A DNA stretch of 64,000 bases from Monarcha castaneiventris obscurior (taxonomy: Eukaryota; Chordata; Aves; Passeriformes; Monarchidae): positions 1,612,001-1,676,000 of the forward strand of contig JAMPIT010000481.1 in NCBI GenBank assembly GCA_026261815.1, written 5' to 3'. Below are positions 25,301-38,467 of the stretch, one piece after another. The notes below the pieces were generated by a model. That model was not told the DNA's origin and searched no databases. It was given only the letters and a program-made list of their open reading frames with translations. Position numbers and translations under genes: made by a program. Within the stretch, counting starts at the first letter, position 1; every line of letters starts with the position of its first letter.

Positions 25301-28300
25301 ACTATTATTCCAAAAAGGAATTGCTTTATATTGTTTTAAGGCCAAAACATTTGTAAGCCATGGGATAAATGATATAGAAGTGGGGAAATATAAGCACCTA
25401 TTAAGAATCTCATTTCCAACAGGGATGATTTTCTGTGGAAAGTTCTGCCAGGTTACATCCTGCCCCACCTACCTCTAGGAGATCAGCCTGGTTTTTTAAA
25501 TCTGCTTTTCCCCCACTTTGGCTGCGCCCCACCCTCGGCTCGTTGGGAACAGAGCCTCGCTTTCCTAGTGCCAGGTAAGAACTATCTCAGCACAGATGAG
25601 ACTTCTCACCCCATGCCAGCAGGTTCAGGTGACACTGAGGAGCTGCTGCAGGCTGGGATATGGAGGTATGGATCCCACAAACACAGGATCCAAGATAAAC
25701 TCTCCAGTTTCGTTTAAATAAATCCGAGCTGTGAGCAACACCAGCATAACCTGATGCACATGGGTGTCACTGCATTCACTTCCTTGGTGTGAGACCAGCC
25801 AGGTTCTAACTATATCCTACTCCCAGTAACAACCAGTTTTGGAGAAGAAAAGAGTGGTAAAAGTTGGCTCTGTCACAACTTTTTCATCCACTAACTTCAA
25901 AATCATGAGGCCACTCAACAAACCAATTTAGAGTGACATAAAGCCAAGATTTCATCCTCACAACCATAAAACCACAAAAAGAAATTTTTGTGTTAAAGAA
26001 ATGAGTTGAGATCCTTGGGCATGGTCAGTTGTGGCACTTTCCTACTCTATACTTTTGTTTCAAAGTCTGTGCACAGCATGGAGTGTGAAAGTGTCACAAA
26101 TATTTGATACAGCCACTATGAAAGAAGCAACTCATCTAGACAGAAAAATTGGGCATTTTCACGGTAGCCCCTCAGAAAGAAATACATTGAAGTGAGAAAC
26201 TGTCTTAAAATCAAAGACTGGGAGAAAAAAACAACTTCTGAACTACCCAGAAGGTGGTAGGGGCTCTTACCTGCATTCTTTCCAGGGGATCTGCATGACT
26301 ACAAGCCTTATTAATGAGGTATATATGCTCCATATATTCTGTTATCCTTTGAAGGAAACTCAAGGGCTCGTTGAAGACAATGGGCATCGTAATCTTGGAC
26401 AGCTCCTACATAACCAAAGGGCAGGATCACTTCTTAGACACAACACTAAGTTAATGACTGACAACAACAAGAATTTTCAAAATAAGTTGTGGGTGAGTTT
26501 ATTTATAGTATTCCTCAAAGGATATTTGGCAAGCCTGGAGCAGACCTCCAAATGCTACAGCTGGAAGGGGCTGGAAGCACTGCAGAACCCTACTTGCAAT
26601 CTGAAATAACAAAACATTGATCCAGCTAACCTAATAAATTCCCAGAGAATGTTACCTTCTCTGCTGTGGTCTGTGCAAAGCAGAAGAGGTTGAAATTTCC
26701 ATAGGTAGCAGCAATAATGTGCTAACCCAGCTCTGTGCTGATACTGAAGTGCCACACACTCCTTGGAAACCCTCACATGCTTATTTGCATAAAATCTATC
26801 TATTTTACTGCAGCAACCACAAATTATTTTTTGAAAGAACAGTTACATAAAGAATAGTACTTGAATTGCTCTAGGAGATTTTAGGGACTTTATTTCAGCA
26901 ACCTGTTATTTGTGTCAGACCGTTTCTGGTTTCACATGTGGATACAAGACAGACACGAAGTTCACCCAGAGATTTCCAATTCCCCAGGTCTTCTACTATA
27001 CCCAAGCAAATTTGGCTGTTTAATTACAAAGTTGCACTCGTGACTGAGTATTAAAGCATTAATGTAAGTGCTTAAAACTTAAGAGAAAGCAGAAGGCCAC
27101 CACATGAAGCTAATGCAACATTTTCCTCACCTTGGCACAGGCAGTAAGGGAAGAAAAATGTTAACCTTAACTGACTTAAACTGATTTGGTCCAAGCAAAA
27201 GGTTCCAGTAGATGGGTCACTCATCCCACCAAAAGGAGTTTTGAGAGTACAGCTGTATCTCCTAGATGACATGGATTAATAAAATAAAGCCCTAAAACAC
27301 ATTTTGCTAAGTAAAGAGTAAAAAAGGCAGGTAAAAGACCATTGTGTCAAACATATTTGACTGTATTTTAATGGCTATATCCTAGTTATTAAAGGACAGC
27401 TTCAGAAATGCCAATCCACATGCTCTAACAGCTAAAGATGATATGGAAATAGTACTGTTAATAAATAAATGTTGAGATTTAGAGAGTTACAGTTTAAAAT
27501 TGTTTCCTAGTGAAAAGAAAGAAAAATGCACCAGGTGTTATTCTGTATCTTGTTTAAGCAATAAAATTAACCAGCTTACATTAGGAGACCTAACATAGAT
27601 GCTTCAACCAAGCTAACTTACCAGTCCAATGCATTTTTTTAATATGCTCCACACACTAAAATCACTTCTAGAAAACATTGGGGCAGGTAATGATGTCCTG
27701 TAATGGAAAAAAAAAATGCAGCTGTCATTATCAGCCCATTAAACAACAAGCCATTTTCTTTGGCAGGTATGGAAGCAACTTCTAAAGGAAGCAAAGCATC
27801 ACCCCAGACTTGGCACAGGAAGCAGACACGTGAAATGACTTTTCAGTTCCAGAGAATTGCCCTCTCCCGTGAGAACAGCACCGCCCCAAAACGTCTGAGC
27901 CAGCACGTGCTCACCTCTCATCTCCTATGCAGCTCTGTGTGTTTACCTGTGTCTCTTAATCCCATTTTCTTGTATCTCTGTCTCTCCATTATGCTTTCCA
28001 GTCCTATTGCTTTGGTGTGGATCTAGATCAAGCATTTCTGGAACTTTATGATTTGCTTCTGAAAAGTCTCCTGAAGAATTGTCAGAATCAAAGCCTGTAT
28101 AAAAACCAAAAGGTAACAGTTTTCTTAGGAACCTTACCATGCCACAGTGCCACTCACATTTTGCAAGTGTCACACCTGAGGGACACTTAGACCAGGTTAG
28201 TTTATTTCAAAGAGTATCAGAGTGAAAACCTTTATTAAGTGACCTAATTTCCAGGAGTATTATGAGCCAATTATTGCATTAGAATCAAGAATTACCATTT

Positions 28301-31300
28301 TTCACACTGCTGAATATAAAACTAATTTAGAATCTTAAAAGCTCTCAAGTAGCTCCTAATCAGATTAGCTGCATTGTCTCTTTTTCAGAGCTGCAGTGTA
28401 ATTACAATAATTTGGTTCAGTTTTGCAGTTTTCCTCAAAGGCCTTAAATAAATTAAACTTACACTGCTAATAGGCAAGGAGAAAAAGAAAAAAAGAAAAG
28501 AGAAAATGGACATTTCACATTGCAGGGGCAAACACCCAGGCAACTGGAACCACAGAAATGTAGGATTTCCAACTTCTTTTTGCCTCCCTTCTGTGCAAAC
28601 CATGTAACACTTCCCTAATGGTTGCAGCAGGAACATGTGGAGACCAGGATGAATCACTCACTCAGCTCTATGAGTGACCCACAGCATGATCTGCAGGAGG
28701 TGGCTGCATTTCCTATGTCCCAAATCCACCCACTTGGTCAAGAGCTACTGGAAACACCACTGTAACCATACCCCAGCTTGCAGCAATACGCCTGGAACAG
28801 CTTTAATCCCAAAAATGTTAAACCACGAGGCATCTGTAGAACACAAACTCGTGTATCAAGCAACCCCAAGTTGGACTAAACCAACAATCTAAGATTCCAG
28901 TCTAATGATCTTTTTTTTTAGTCACATAAATTACACCTAGTAATATAAATAATATAAATAATGACAATTTTTGCATTTGGCTTTGAATAAGAAGATTTTA
29001 AAAGCATTCTATGCACCTCTACACACACCCTTGGTCTCGATCAACAGCAAGAGGCCTCCCCTCAGTGCTGCTACCCAGACTGACAGCAGAAACAAAACAC
29101 TTGTAAACCACAACAGCATCACCACAGAGCACCCTAAAATGATCAACTAATACAATCCTTCACAACTGCCACAGTATTACAACAGAAAATGCTGCTGATC
29201 GTTCAGTGTAATAAAGGAACATCTTGGCTGAAATTAATTGTAAGATCATTAAGTCCTTTCTGAGTGCCAAAAGGGTCAATTCTTTCTCAAGAAAGACTTA
29301 AGTGTCCAGCTTCCAGTTTAAGAGTCAGAATCAAATAGCAACATGAAAATGTGGGTATTTCCTGGCATACGATTTTTGCCATGGTTTGAAGGAATACATA
29401 ACATTTCATTCAGCTGTCACAACCTGGGCAGCCCCTTGTCTTTGTGCTGAGTTGCTATCACACTCAGTTACAGCCTGTCCCAGAGTCAGGGTGGGTACAG
29501 AAAGATTCTGAAATATTACAAAGCCTGTAAACACTCTAATGGAGTAAAGAAATCAGTTGTGACAAAGATTATTTCCATTTCAATTTTAAATCCACTAAAA
29601 TGCTGTGATCCTCTGCCATTAACCTTTTTAAAAAGCAGTACTTCAACTTTGTTTTAACTTCTTCAATGGCTGCTTTTGCTGTATTAGAGCAATTCGTGCA
29701 AGGCACACAGCCAGAAACAAAAAGCTGCACTTTTTTCAGGGATCAAGATCAGGGCAACAACATCCAGAACTGCACCAGGAAGTCCCACTGATAGGATCTT
29801 ATTTGGTAAACAGCAGCTGTAATGGGTGATGTCATGTCTTGCCCTGTCTGCTACATTTTGATGTCACAAGAATGCAATTACACAGCAATAACCACACCTT
29901 GGCACTCTTAGTACTCAACTGGAAAGCATGACAGTCACATACAGATTCAGGTCATTAAAATGAAGACTACCCTGAAACACCTGTCTTAACCTTCAGCCAA
30001 CTCACAACAATATATTTATGATTTTAAAATAGTATTTTTAACCATATATTAGCTTTGTTTGAACCTGTTACAGTACAAGCAGCAAAATAACTTATTAGTT
30101 TAACTATAAAGTTGGGAAAAAAAAATTATGAGCTTTCTGGTACATGTGCCCTCACCCAAAAAACGGATCAAGCTCACACAATGTAAGGAATAGCAGAACT
30201 TCAATGAGATAAACACACCTAAATGTAAAAGTAATGCTTCACAACAGGAATAGTCCACTGGATTACAGAGGAATAGTTCTGAAAAATGTTACTGTAATTT
30301 CAGTCTTTACATTGTACCTGAAACTCTGCAAATCCTATCAATGGTTACTGTGTTATTCACGTTAGGTTTTTTTCTATTTCCTAAGATTTAGAATTGTTTT
30401 GTCCTGTTCCTGTAAAGCACAACAGGAATTTATATTCAAGTATATATATTATTTATGAACAACAATATGTCATTGGTAAGTAAATAAATGCCAATTCAAA
30501 TGAATGTCTTGCAGACAAACAACAAAAATTAAATCCCAGAAAAGGAAGTACATCAGAAGGGTAAGTTTGCTTTTCTTAGATTGCATTTCCACCTAATTAC
30601 TTTAAAAAAAAAAAAAACCAAACAAAAAAAAACCCACCAACAAAACCACTGTGGTACACAGCCAGATAATCATAGACTTTCAACTACACTTTCAACCTTA
30701 GCATCACATGACTTATCCACTACAAGCCCATTGAGAAAGTTTCAGAAGATGCTTCTCAGTGAAGTTCTAGGTATTATAGTTCTGTGAAGAACTATCCTAT
30801 GAAGACACTGTTCTTCAGAGAGGAGGTAGATCTGGAAGAAAAACAGCTTACAGAAATGCTTTGTTCTAGTTTTCCTAAGTTCCAAAAAGAGCCTTACACC
30901 AGCTGCCAATAAAGCTTTAAACTTGAGAAATTGAGTAGGTAAGAGTTACTTACAGGACAGTTTTCATACTGAAAAGCCACTGGGAGTGAGGATAAAAATG
31001 GAGATTTAAAAGGAGGATAGGGGACTACAGACAGAAATACAATTGTCAACAATTACTTTAATCAGAAGTTCCACTTACGTGTGTTAAGAGTGAAACAGAA
31101 GCTTTTAAGTCTTAAATTTTCAAAGTAAAAGACTTAAGTTGGCTGCCAACATAAATCTATTTCAAGAGCTTAAAGAAAAGTGACTTGCCAGTAACTTTAG
31201 TTCTCTTAGCCTTCCTCTTCCACATCCTGCAAATGAAACAAGTCCACTCAGACTGTGCTTGCTGCACATCAGCCAAGGCAGCAGAGGCCCTGCTTCTGTG

Positions 31301-33526
31301 AGTCACGGACACAGACACAAGACCTCCCCTTCAGACACTCAGCAACTTCCCTAAGCACCAATTAAGCTTTGTCAGCCAAGGCAGAAAGGGAATCAAAATA
31401 CCTTGGTACTGGGAGCCTTCAGATCTAAAAAAGGCATAAGGAACAGGGATAAACAACTGGAAGTGTAGGCAGCAAGTGAAGCAAGAGGTTTTACTTTTCT
31501 TTGCCAGAAATTAACCATTCTCCACTTTCCAAAATAGTGCCACAGTCACAAGCTGTAGCTGATGGGAGGCAGGTTGGCCTTTCACAACATCTGCAATACT
31601 TACACAGCCATTGATTCAGTCTGATCCAGATATAATGAAAATCTATGAGTTTGGCAGATAACCTCACTTCCTGCTCCCCACGAGAAAGCAACAGAGAACA
31701 ACAAATACATCCGGCTGGATGAACCAGCTGAGCCTCATGGGCACAGAACAGATGTCCATGGAACTACAGGCTAATATTTAAAAAAGCAAAATTAAACTAT
31801 CCATGTTCTCAAAAATAATTTACCCTGGTAAACAGCCAGGCATTTTCCTGCTTTGTGGCAACCCTTTCACAAAACGCTTTGGCAAAAAGACACCTGACAA
31901 TATTAATGAATGATACAGCTCTAAAAGAGGCACAGAGTCTTTAAAAAGTCTGTGATGACATTAACACACCCAAGGTGACATAGATCAAAGCTGTATGCTC
32001 CTTGTCTCACAGAAAATTTCAAAGAATCTGAAATTCCTCAAAGGATTTGACCACCTTTATCCTGATCCTACCTCATAGAAAGCTTCCACTGGAATTTGAG
32101 AAAAAGCAGATTCTTGACAGCTGTGATGTCTGGAATTAAGTGAGATCACAGGTAACATTCCCAAGGGATTCCCAAGGGGAGTACTCATTTATGAGGTAAG
32201 GCTGTCAAGTGTCAGCAATGTTAATAACCTCTGACTGCAAAGAAACTTCTCCCCATGGAAACTCTCTTTGTCACCAACTCGATTCATCGATACCCCAGCC
32301 CAGGCTGCACTGCCACAAGTGCCATCATCATCCAGTCAGGGACAAACCATCTGCCAGGAGGATGACTCCCACCCACACAGCACACAATTCCCTCCCATGA
32401 GCATGTCTCTTGGATGAGATGGGGACAGTGTCAGAAGCAGGAAACTTCCCAGCCAAGGAGTTAAATCCACCACAACAAAACTCAGGGGTCTCCTTAGCAG
32501 AGATTCATATTCTAGAAGTGGATATCATCAATTAGTAACTATAGAAAAGCTGTGATTTCCTCAAGGAGTGAGCCCATACTACCTTAAAGGAGGCAGGAAA
32601 CTACCTGGGCTGCTGCTGAGAGTGCTGCAGAATTCCAGAGTAACTCCCACGGAGTCCAAGTGCTCTAAGCCTGGTTTACTCCCTACAGGACACAAACCAC
32701 AGTACCCAATTCCTAAAATCAGTGAACTCTGGGAACACTTCGCAGCTCCTTCTAGGGAAACCAGGGCCCAGACCTCAGCAGGAGCAAGAGAAAAGTATGG
32801 TGCACACACTGTTTTCATCTCAACACTAAAACACAGCGGGAAAACATGCTCATTCCTGGCAGCCCATCCCAATCCTCGACTTCAAGCAGAAAAAGCACAT
32901 CTAAAGGCAGCTTCTGCCCTTCTACTGATCTGACCTAAAAACAAGAAGAGCATCCTTGGAAAGAGCAGAATGAGGAGTCTGCCAAGGGCATTTCATTTTT
33001 TTTAATCAAAATTTGTAAGCCCAAATCCTGAAGTTTTCACTGGGAAACCTGGAAGCTCAGAAGAGACCTTGACTGTGGACTTGATCTCCTGGGAGTGCAG
33101 TGCCTACACCTACCATGTCCAAACCATTAAAAAACTAAGAGACAGGCAGGCACTACCAGGATCCATTAACACCTAAAAAATTGACTAAAGCACCATGTGA
33201 AAGATAAAGAGTGTTAACAGGAGCAAAGAGTTACCACAGACATCAGCAGCCAAGGAACATGAATGCAGAGAGGCCCATTTACAGTTGTTCTCTGCATCAC
33301 ATTTCTGACCTAGACAAGACACAGCTACAGAGAACTAGGTCTGACTTCACTAGGTCTGTGCAAATAACTCATCAAACTGTCAGCATCTCCTAAAACCCAG
33401 CAGGAGAAAGGGATTGAGCACCTGTCCTTAAAGAGAGACAGAGAGAACAAATCTGAAGCTAAGTATTCCAAACTTAGCACTCCTCTTAAACCAAGTTTAA
33501 GAAACCCAGGCTCCAAGGGAACACAT

Positions 33527-33578
<52 letters not shown>

Positions 33579-35117
33579 AACTTCTCTCCTGTCAGCACAT
33601 TTCCCCCTGAGGAAGAGTAAGATGGGGATGGAACAAGGAGTGCTCACAGAACTGATACACAACAGCCCAGTTCTGAGCAGAGTCAGCCACGACTGCAGGT
33701 ACAAGAACAGCTCATGCACAATAGCTCAGTCACCACCACCTGGAGCACTGCAGAGGGAATCAACCTTTTGAAGTAGAGGGGAAAAAGAAGAGGAAAGAGG
33801 ACAAAACCAGTGTCTAAATGCAGATGAGTCAAACACCAAGGGCTGTGCAGTTCTGCAGCAAGGGACAAAGGAATGCATCACCATCAAAGCTGTATAACAC
33901 AGACCTCATGCTTAGAGGCACATTTTTTTCACACCTTTTTCAGTGAAAAAAAAAATCTAGTTCATTTATGGCAGTGACCCTGAGCTCTTGCAACTGAAAG
34001 ATTACTAATGACATACAGAAACAACCCATTGTGTTTTCAAGACTTCAGTGGTACAAAGGCTTGATTTTACAGATGAATTTGGAGTACTAGTCCCCATCAC
34101 ACCTAGCTGGCATGAATGCAAACTGAATTTCCTCCTCTCCTCTGTGACACAGTTGTGACAAGTCCTGTACAGTCTGCTGTCAGTCACACTGCTTCACCCA
34201 GCCCCCTCTTTTTACCCCTCACATGAATTTCCAGCCAACCATGCCTAAGTCTACCTTACCCACTTCTATCTACCATGCTACTTGCATTCCTTCAGCTTTC
34301 ACACTTACCATTATTCTCTTTTCATTCCTGTGATGTTACATTAACTGCTGTACACTCAGTACTTCTCATTTCACCTCTGCTACACGATTTCTCAAGAGAC
34401 ATTTCAGCGGAAGACTTCTTGTTTGAGATCTTTGAGAGGATTTCCTTTTTGTTTATTAAAATACTTCAAGCATTTTATTTCACCACTAAAACCATCCAAA
34501 GTTCTTATAAATAACGATTCATCCTTATTAGTTCAAAGCAAAGTACTATTTGATACACTGCTCAAGTGGGAAGTGCTTCATGTTTGCTTTCTTTAGAAAA
34601 AACAGGATTGCAAAGACTTTTTGCTCCCTTCTTGAAAACACATTTTTACAATAATTTGTTTCTGACCAGGAAACCATTTTCTACTTCAATTCTTTAGGAT
34701 AAGGTTTTTATTAAAATAAAAAAAAAAAATAACAATAAAAACAACCCACAGGAAATATTTCACCTTTCAAAGGGTCTTAAAAGCATTACTTCTCAAGCTG
34801 CTATTAAATTGCTTTTCACAGAAAACGAAAGCAAGACCTAGCCACTAAAGGACTGTTAGAGTGATGAAATAATAACCAGCACTAAGCTTTAACAAAAAAA
34901 CCCCTCATTTCTAAGCCTGAACATCAGTTGTAATTTTCCCTTTCTGCTTTCAGAAGACGGCACTACAAGTTTTACCAACACAAGTTTACTTTTGATTTAC
35001 TATTAACAGCTGTCTATTACAACACACACAATGCAATTTATAGGGGTTTTCTTCCCCTTGGCACTGTGCCCATCACTCACCCGTAACGGCATCATAAAAC
35101 TCTTCTTCACTGTTCAT
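16383..35117 (-). CDS. OSBPL2: Oxysterol-binding protein-related protein 2 (ORP2)
   Basis: A lipid-transfer protein that moves sterol and phosphoinositide between the ER and plasma membrane or lipid droplets. Coding exons in transcript order: 35117-35081, 28094-27947, 27697-27622, 26405-26271, 25209-25112, 24440-24258, 23130-23023, 22125-22036, 21391-21274, 19412-19284, 18541-18418, 17760-17670 and 16485-16383. The total is 1440 nt, 479 aa plus TGA, against about 480 aa in human. The first exon holds the ATG and an FFAT-type VAP-binding core (EFYDAVT, residues 6-12). The family fingerprint EQVSHHPP is at residues 175-182 and carries the phosphate-binding His pair. Other ORD landmarks are [46 protein letters not shown] and [10 protein letters not shown]; the protein ends SDCPDIY. 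There is no PH domain, as expected for ORP2. All phases match and the frame is uninterrupted. Introns 1 and 2 are about 12.2 and 7 kb. Confidence 0.96.
18018..18032. repeat. GA microsatellite
   Basis: A short GA run in the OSBPL2 intron between the exons at 17760 and 18418. Confidence 0.5.
19663..19706. repeat. AATAGT-type simple repeat
   Basis: Irregular repeats of AATAGT and AATAATAGT in the OSBPL2 intron between the exons at 19412 and 21274. Confidence 0.7.
20509..20528. repeat. GGAA purine microsatellite
   Basis: A short run of GGAA and GAAA units in the same OSBPL2 intron. Confidence 0.5.
21526..21546 (-). mobile_element. Possible CR1 3' tail remnant
   Basis: The sequence CACAGAATCACAGAATGG matches the ATTCTGTGA-type tail of bird CR1 elements in reverse orientation. 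Almost no CR1 body follows, so this is a severe truncation or chance. Confidence 0.35.
28095..35080 (-). other. OSBPL2 intron 2, 7 kb, no exon seen
   Basis: Read on both strands. It holds A-rich tracts (30601-30632) and one CA/TA microsatellite. No conserved coding frame, transposon or structured RNA was recognised. Confidence 0.55.
33531..33579. repeat. CA(19)-TA microsatellite
   Basis: An uninterrupted CA run of about 19 units followed by a short TA run, in OSBPL2 intron 2. The reverse-strand open frame made of alternating Cys and Val is an artefact of this repeat. Confidence 0.95.
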
Positions 35118-35134
35118 CCTTCAGTGTGAAATCC
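35118..35134 (-). other. OSBPL2: OSBPL2 5' UTR part of the start-codon exon
   Basis: The minus strand shows GGCTGCACAG then GGATTTCACACTGAAGG directly before the ATG. An acceptor there would start the exon at 35134. The pyrimidine tract is weak, so the true acceptor could be further upstream. Confidence 0.4.
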
Positions 35135-36983
35135 CTGTGCAGCCAGTGCAGCTTCCTCTAATGCATCGTTGAACTTGATTTACAGATTAAATATCTGTGT
35201 GCTGTCAGGGTCTTCTTTTGAAAATACCCAGCTGCTTTAGAGGATCTATTTGACAAGACAGAGAAACAAAATTAGCAGCTTCCACAGTTCTCCTGTGTAC
35301 AAACACTCACACTTGACAAACACTAATTTTCCCATTTCTTCCCATGGCAAAAGCTGGATTTTTGCATTCATAAGTAAACAGCTATCTTTGATACCACAGT
35401 AATTTTGAAGACAACTACTACCTGCCACAAGAACAGCTCAGAGAAATGCCACACTTCTCTCTGTATAAATACCTCATATACATTACTGTAAAATATATCT
35501 TATTTACAGCAAGTTAAATTTCAGGCAAGTACAGCTAGAAGGAGCAGAGAGAACTGACAGAAGAAAACCAAAGCTGGCAAACCAAAAATTCTCCTTAGCA
35601 AGAGGATAAGCCTTACTGCATCCTTAACCAAGAAAGCTGGGAACAAGAAAGAATCTTTGTCTCTCAAAATCTGACCACTGCATGAAAATGCTGGGCCTGA
35701 CTGTACATCATGCAACCAATATGTAGACCCTGAGAGAAGTTTTGTCAGGCTACTGCTATGCACTCTTGAAGAGACAACTGGAGATTTTTCCTTCTAGAAG
35801 GAAGGTAAAGAACCAACAAACTTTTCCTCAGTAGAACCACGCACTCTGCAAGTAACTTAGAGATTTATGTAGCAATCCAGCTCTCCTTTATGGATACACT
35901 AAATTAGATTTTTCCAGATGGCTGGCAATGGTGTAACGCAAACATTTTTACCTCACCCAATTCTAGTTTAAGAAGAAGAATGAGAAAATTCTGTTTTCAC
36001 TCTTACAAATGTTCACCAGGTTCCAACAACGAGCCAAGTACACAGCAATAAATGACAGCATGGCAATGCTATCGATATCTCCTCCAAAACAACCTCAATC
36101 TGTCAGTCTCAATTTTTTCTGATCCTGAAGATTCCACTGTTTTTGTGACAGTAGTTTCTCCAGAGTAATTATAACTTGCACAATTCCATCCTAATTAAGA
36201 GAAACAAAGACAGAAGCGCACTCTGCTCCTAGAAGAGTTTACTGTGTTGGAAGCCAATTCCTTCTTCTCTGCAAGAAACCAAACTGTGTTTCAAGCCTTT
36301 TTCCCTTCACTGCCCAGAACAAAAGCTGTTTGAATGTCTCACATACATACAGTTCTTCTAACTGTCCATTCAGAAGAAGGAGCTAAACCGGCCCATTATG
36401 GAACTCATCTAAGTTAATGAATTTAGTGTTTGCCTTGAATTATTCTACATCTTTCAAGGCCAGGTATTTCAGTTTGTCACTTTTGCCTTAGGAACCTCCC
36501 ATTTCCTTGCTACTGTAAGATTTTATATCAATCTGTGCACCAGCAATATCATATTTACAAGTCCTCACCCTCCAAGTATCTTCGAAGATGCAAGGCATTT
36601 ATGGTTTCAATTGTCTGCAAGCACTGCATCCTTCTAGCAAAACAGCAGCCAGTATTTCCAGAAGGAACTTATAGATGGACAAGACATAGCCCTCTCATGA
36701 TCAGCACTACAACTACATTATTTTCTCCATGTTTTCTTTCATCTTTCCTTTTCGTGTTTGGTCTTGTACGGAAGGCACTTAGAAAAAAATTATGACTTAA
36801 AAAACTGTCAAATATCATTAAAGAGACTTAGAATAAATAAGGTCATACAGATGAATGCCATTTTCTCCCCTCCCCTCTCCTGCACAATAATAATTGCATT
36901 ACAAAAGGCCTTGTGAAGTGGAACTGCATCCCACAGTGTGCAGTTTCACCGCAGAGGCAACGAAGCTTTCCCATAAAAACACT

Positions 36984-37034
36984 CACCAAGTTATAAGTTA
37001 TATACAAGTTACACCAAGTTGTAAGTTATATACA
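36984..37034. repeat. 28-bp direct duplication, about 1.8 copies
   Basis: CACCAAGTT(A/G)TAAGTTATATACA starts at 36984 and again at 37012, with one difference in the shared 23 bases. Confidence 0.75.
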
Positions 37035-38129
37035 AAATATTCATTAAAGTCACTTGAAATAAGTCACAAATTGTCCTAAGGTGCTAGGAACATTTTAAAA
37101 AGGATAAAAGAATATATTTCGCTGAGTTACACTAGGAATAACTTCACGCTTATATCACTTCTTTTACATTCAGTTCTTTTATATAGCAGAGATTAACATG
37201 AATTTGCATGTAGCTGAACACACAGTGATAACAGCATTCAGATTTCATGAGACAAAAAGTTGGGATTAAATCCTGTTCACTTACTAAGAGCAACAGCAAA
37301 AATTGATTTCAAATAGGCTGAAATACCAAAAGACAAAACTATCCTGGTTGCTTCATATTCAGTATCTGTAATCTGTATTTCTTCCTCCATGTCCCTGATG
37401 TTCCCAGAAGAATTCACTTGCACACCAGCAAGTGTGGTTAGCAACTTTTACCAAAATTGCCACTGAAGGAAGGGTGCAACACTCCTGTATCAGACAGGCC
37501 TTCAGGAGCTCGGGACCAGCTGCTGTCCTGGAAAATCTTTCATAAAGAAAAAAACATCCTATCGTGGCCTCACCTTTCAGTCCCATAGTGCAGAAGAAAC
37601 ACGAAGTCTGTTTGGACGTTTTCTTGCCTGCACAGTAACCATTAGGAATGTAACAAACAGGTTTCCACACAGACTTCACTTGCTGAGTGAACACTGTTTC
37701 ACCAGTTGAGGCTTTCTCGTTTACAAACTAAAATTACCTCAGTGGGCTTCACTTTCCAGGCAGGGCCAAGGGGCTGAGCCTGGGTGCCCAAGGCACAGAC
37801 ACCCAGAAATTGCTTTTCCTGGGGATCTCAGCCCAGCTGCACTCACCAAACCATCTCATCAATAACAGGGAAAACTAGAGGCACCTTAAGAGAACTGGAA
37901 ATTCCTCATTTAATGATGACAACACACCCCTGGCCACAACCAGTACAGATTTTGTGGTTTACAGAATAAGCAACAAAGCTTATCTACTTCCTCATATTTT
38001 AAGGCTATGGATTGGTACGAACTAATTTGATTTATTATGGGATTTGTGTGCATGAGTACAAACAGCTATGTTTATTTTTATTTCTTAATTTTTGCTGTTA
38101 AAAAGTGTCATTGGTACTGCACAACAACT

Positions 38130-38467
38130 CAAAAGCAGGTTACCTGAAGGGAGCTTACAGGAAAGGTGGAGAGGGACTTTTTAAAAGAGCATGTAGTGAC
38201 AGGACAAAGAAGAATGGCTTCACACTGACAGAGAGCAAATTTAGATTCAGTATTGGAAAAAAATCTTCCCCATGAGGATGGTGAGGCCCTGGCACAGGCT
38301 GGCCAGAGCAGCTGTGGCTGCCCCATCCCTGGAAGTGTCTAAGGCCAGACTGGACAGGGCTTGGAGCAACCTGGGATAGTGGGAGGTGTCCCTGCCCATG
38401 GCTGGGGCATGGAATGAGATGAGCTTTAAGGTCCCTTCCAACTCAAACCATCCTATAATTCTGTGAT
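38130..38467 (+). mobile_element. CR1 LINE, 5'-truncated 3' end
   Basis: It contains the usual CR1 3' block: CCCTGGCACAGG, CCATCCCTGGAAGTGTCTAA, GGACAGGGCTTGGAGCAACC, GGTGTCCCTGCCCATGG and GGTCCCTTCCAACTCAAACC, ending in a degenerate ATTCTGTGA tail. The 5' limit is fuzzy. It lies in OSBPL2 intron 1, opposite to the gene. Confidence 0.9.

Noticed and set aside
33325..33719. Frames with runs of alternating Cys and Val
   Set aside because: Translation of the CA microsatellite.
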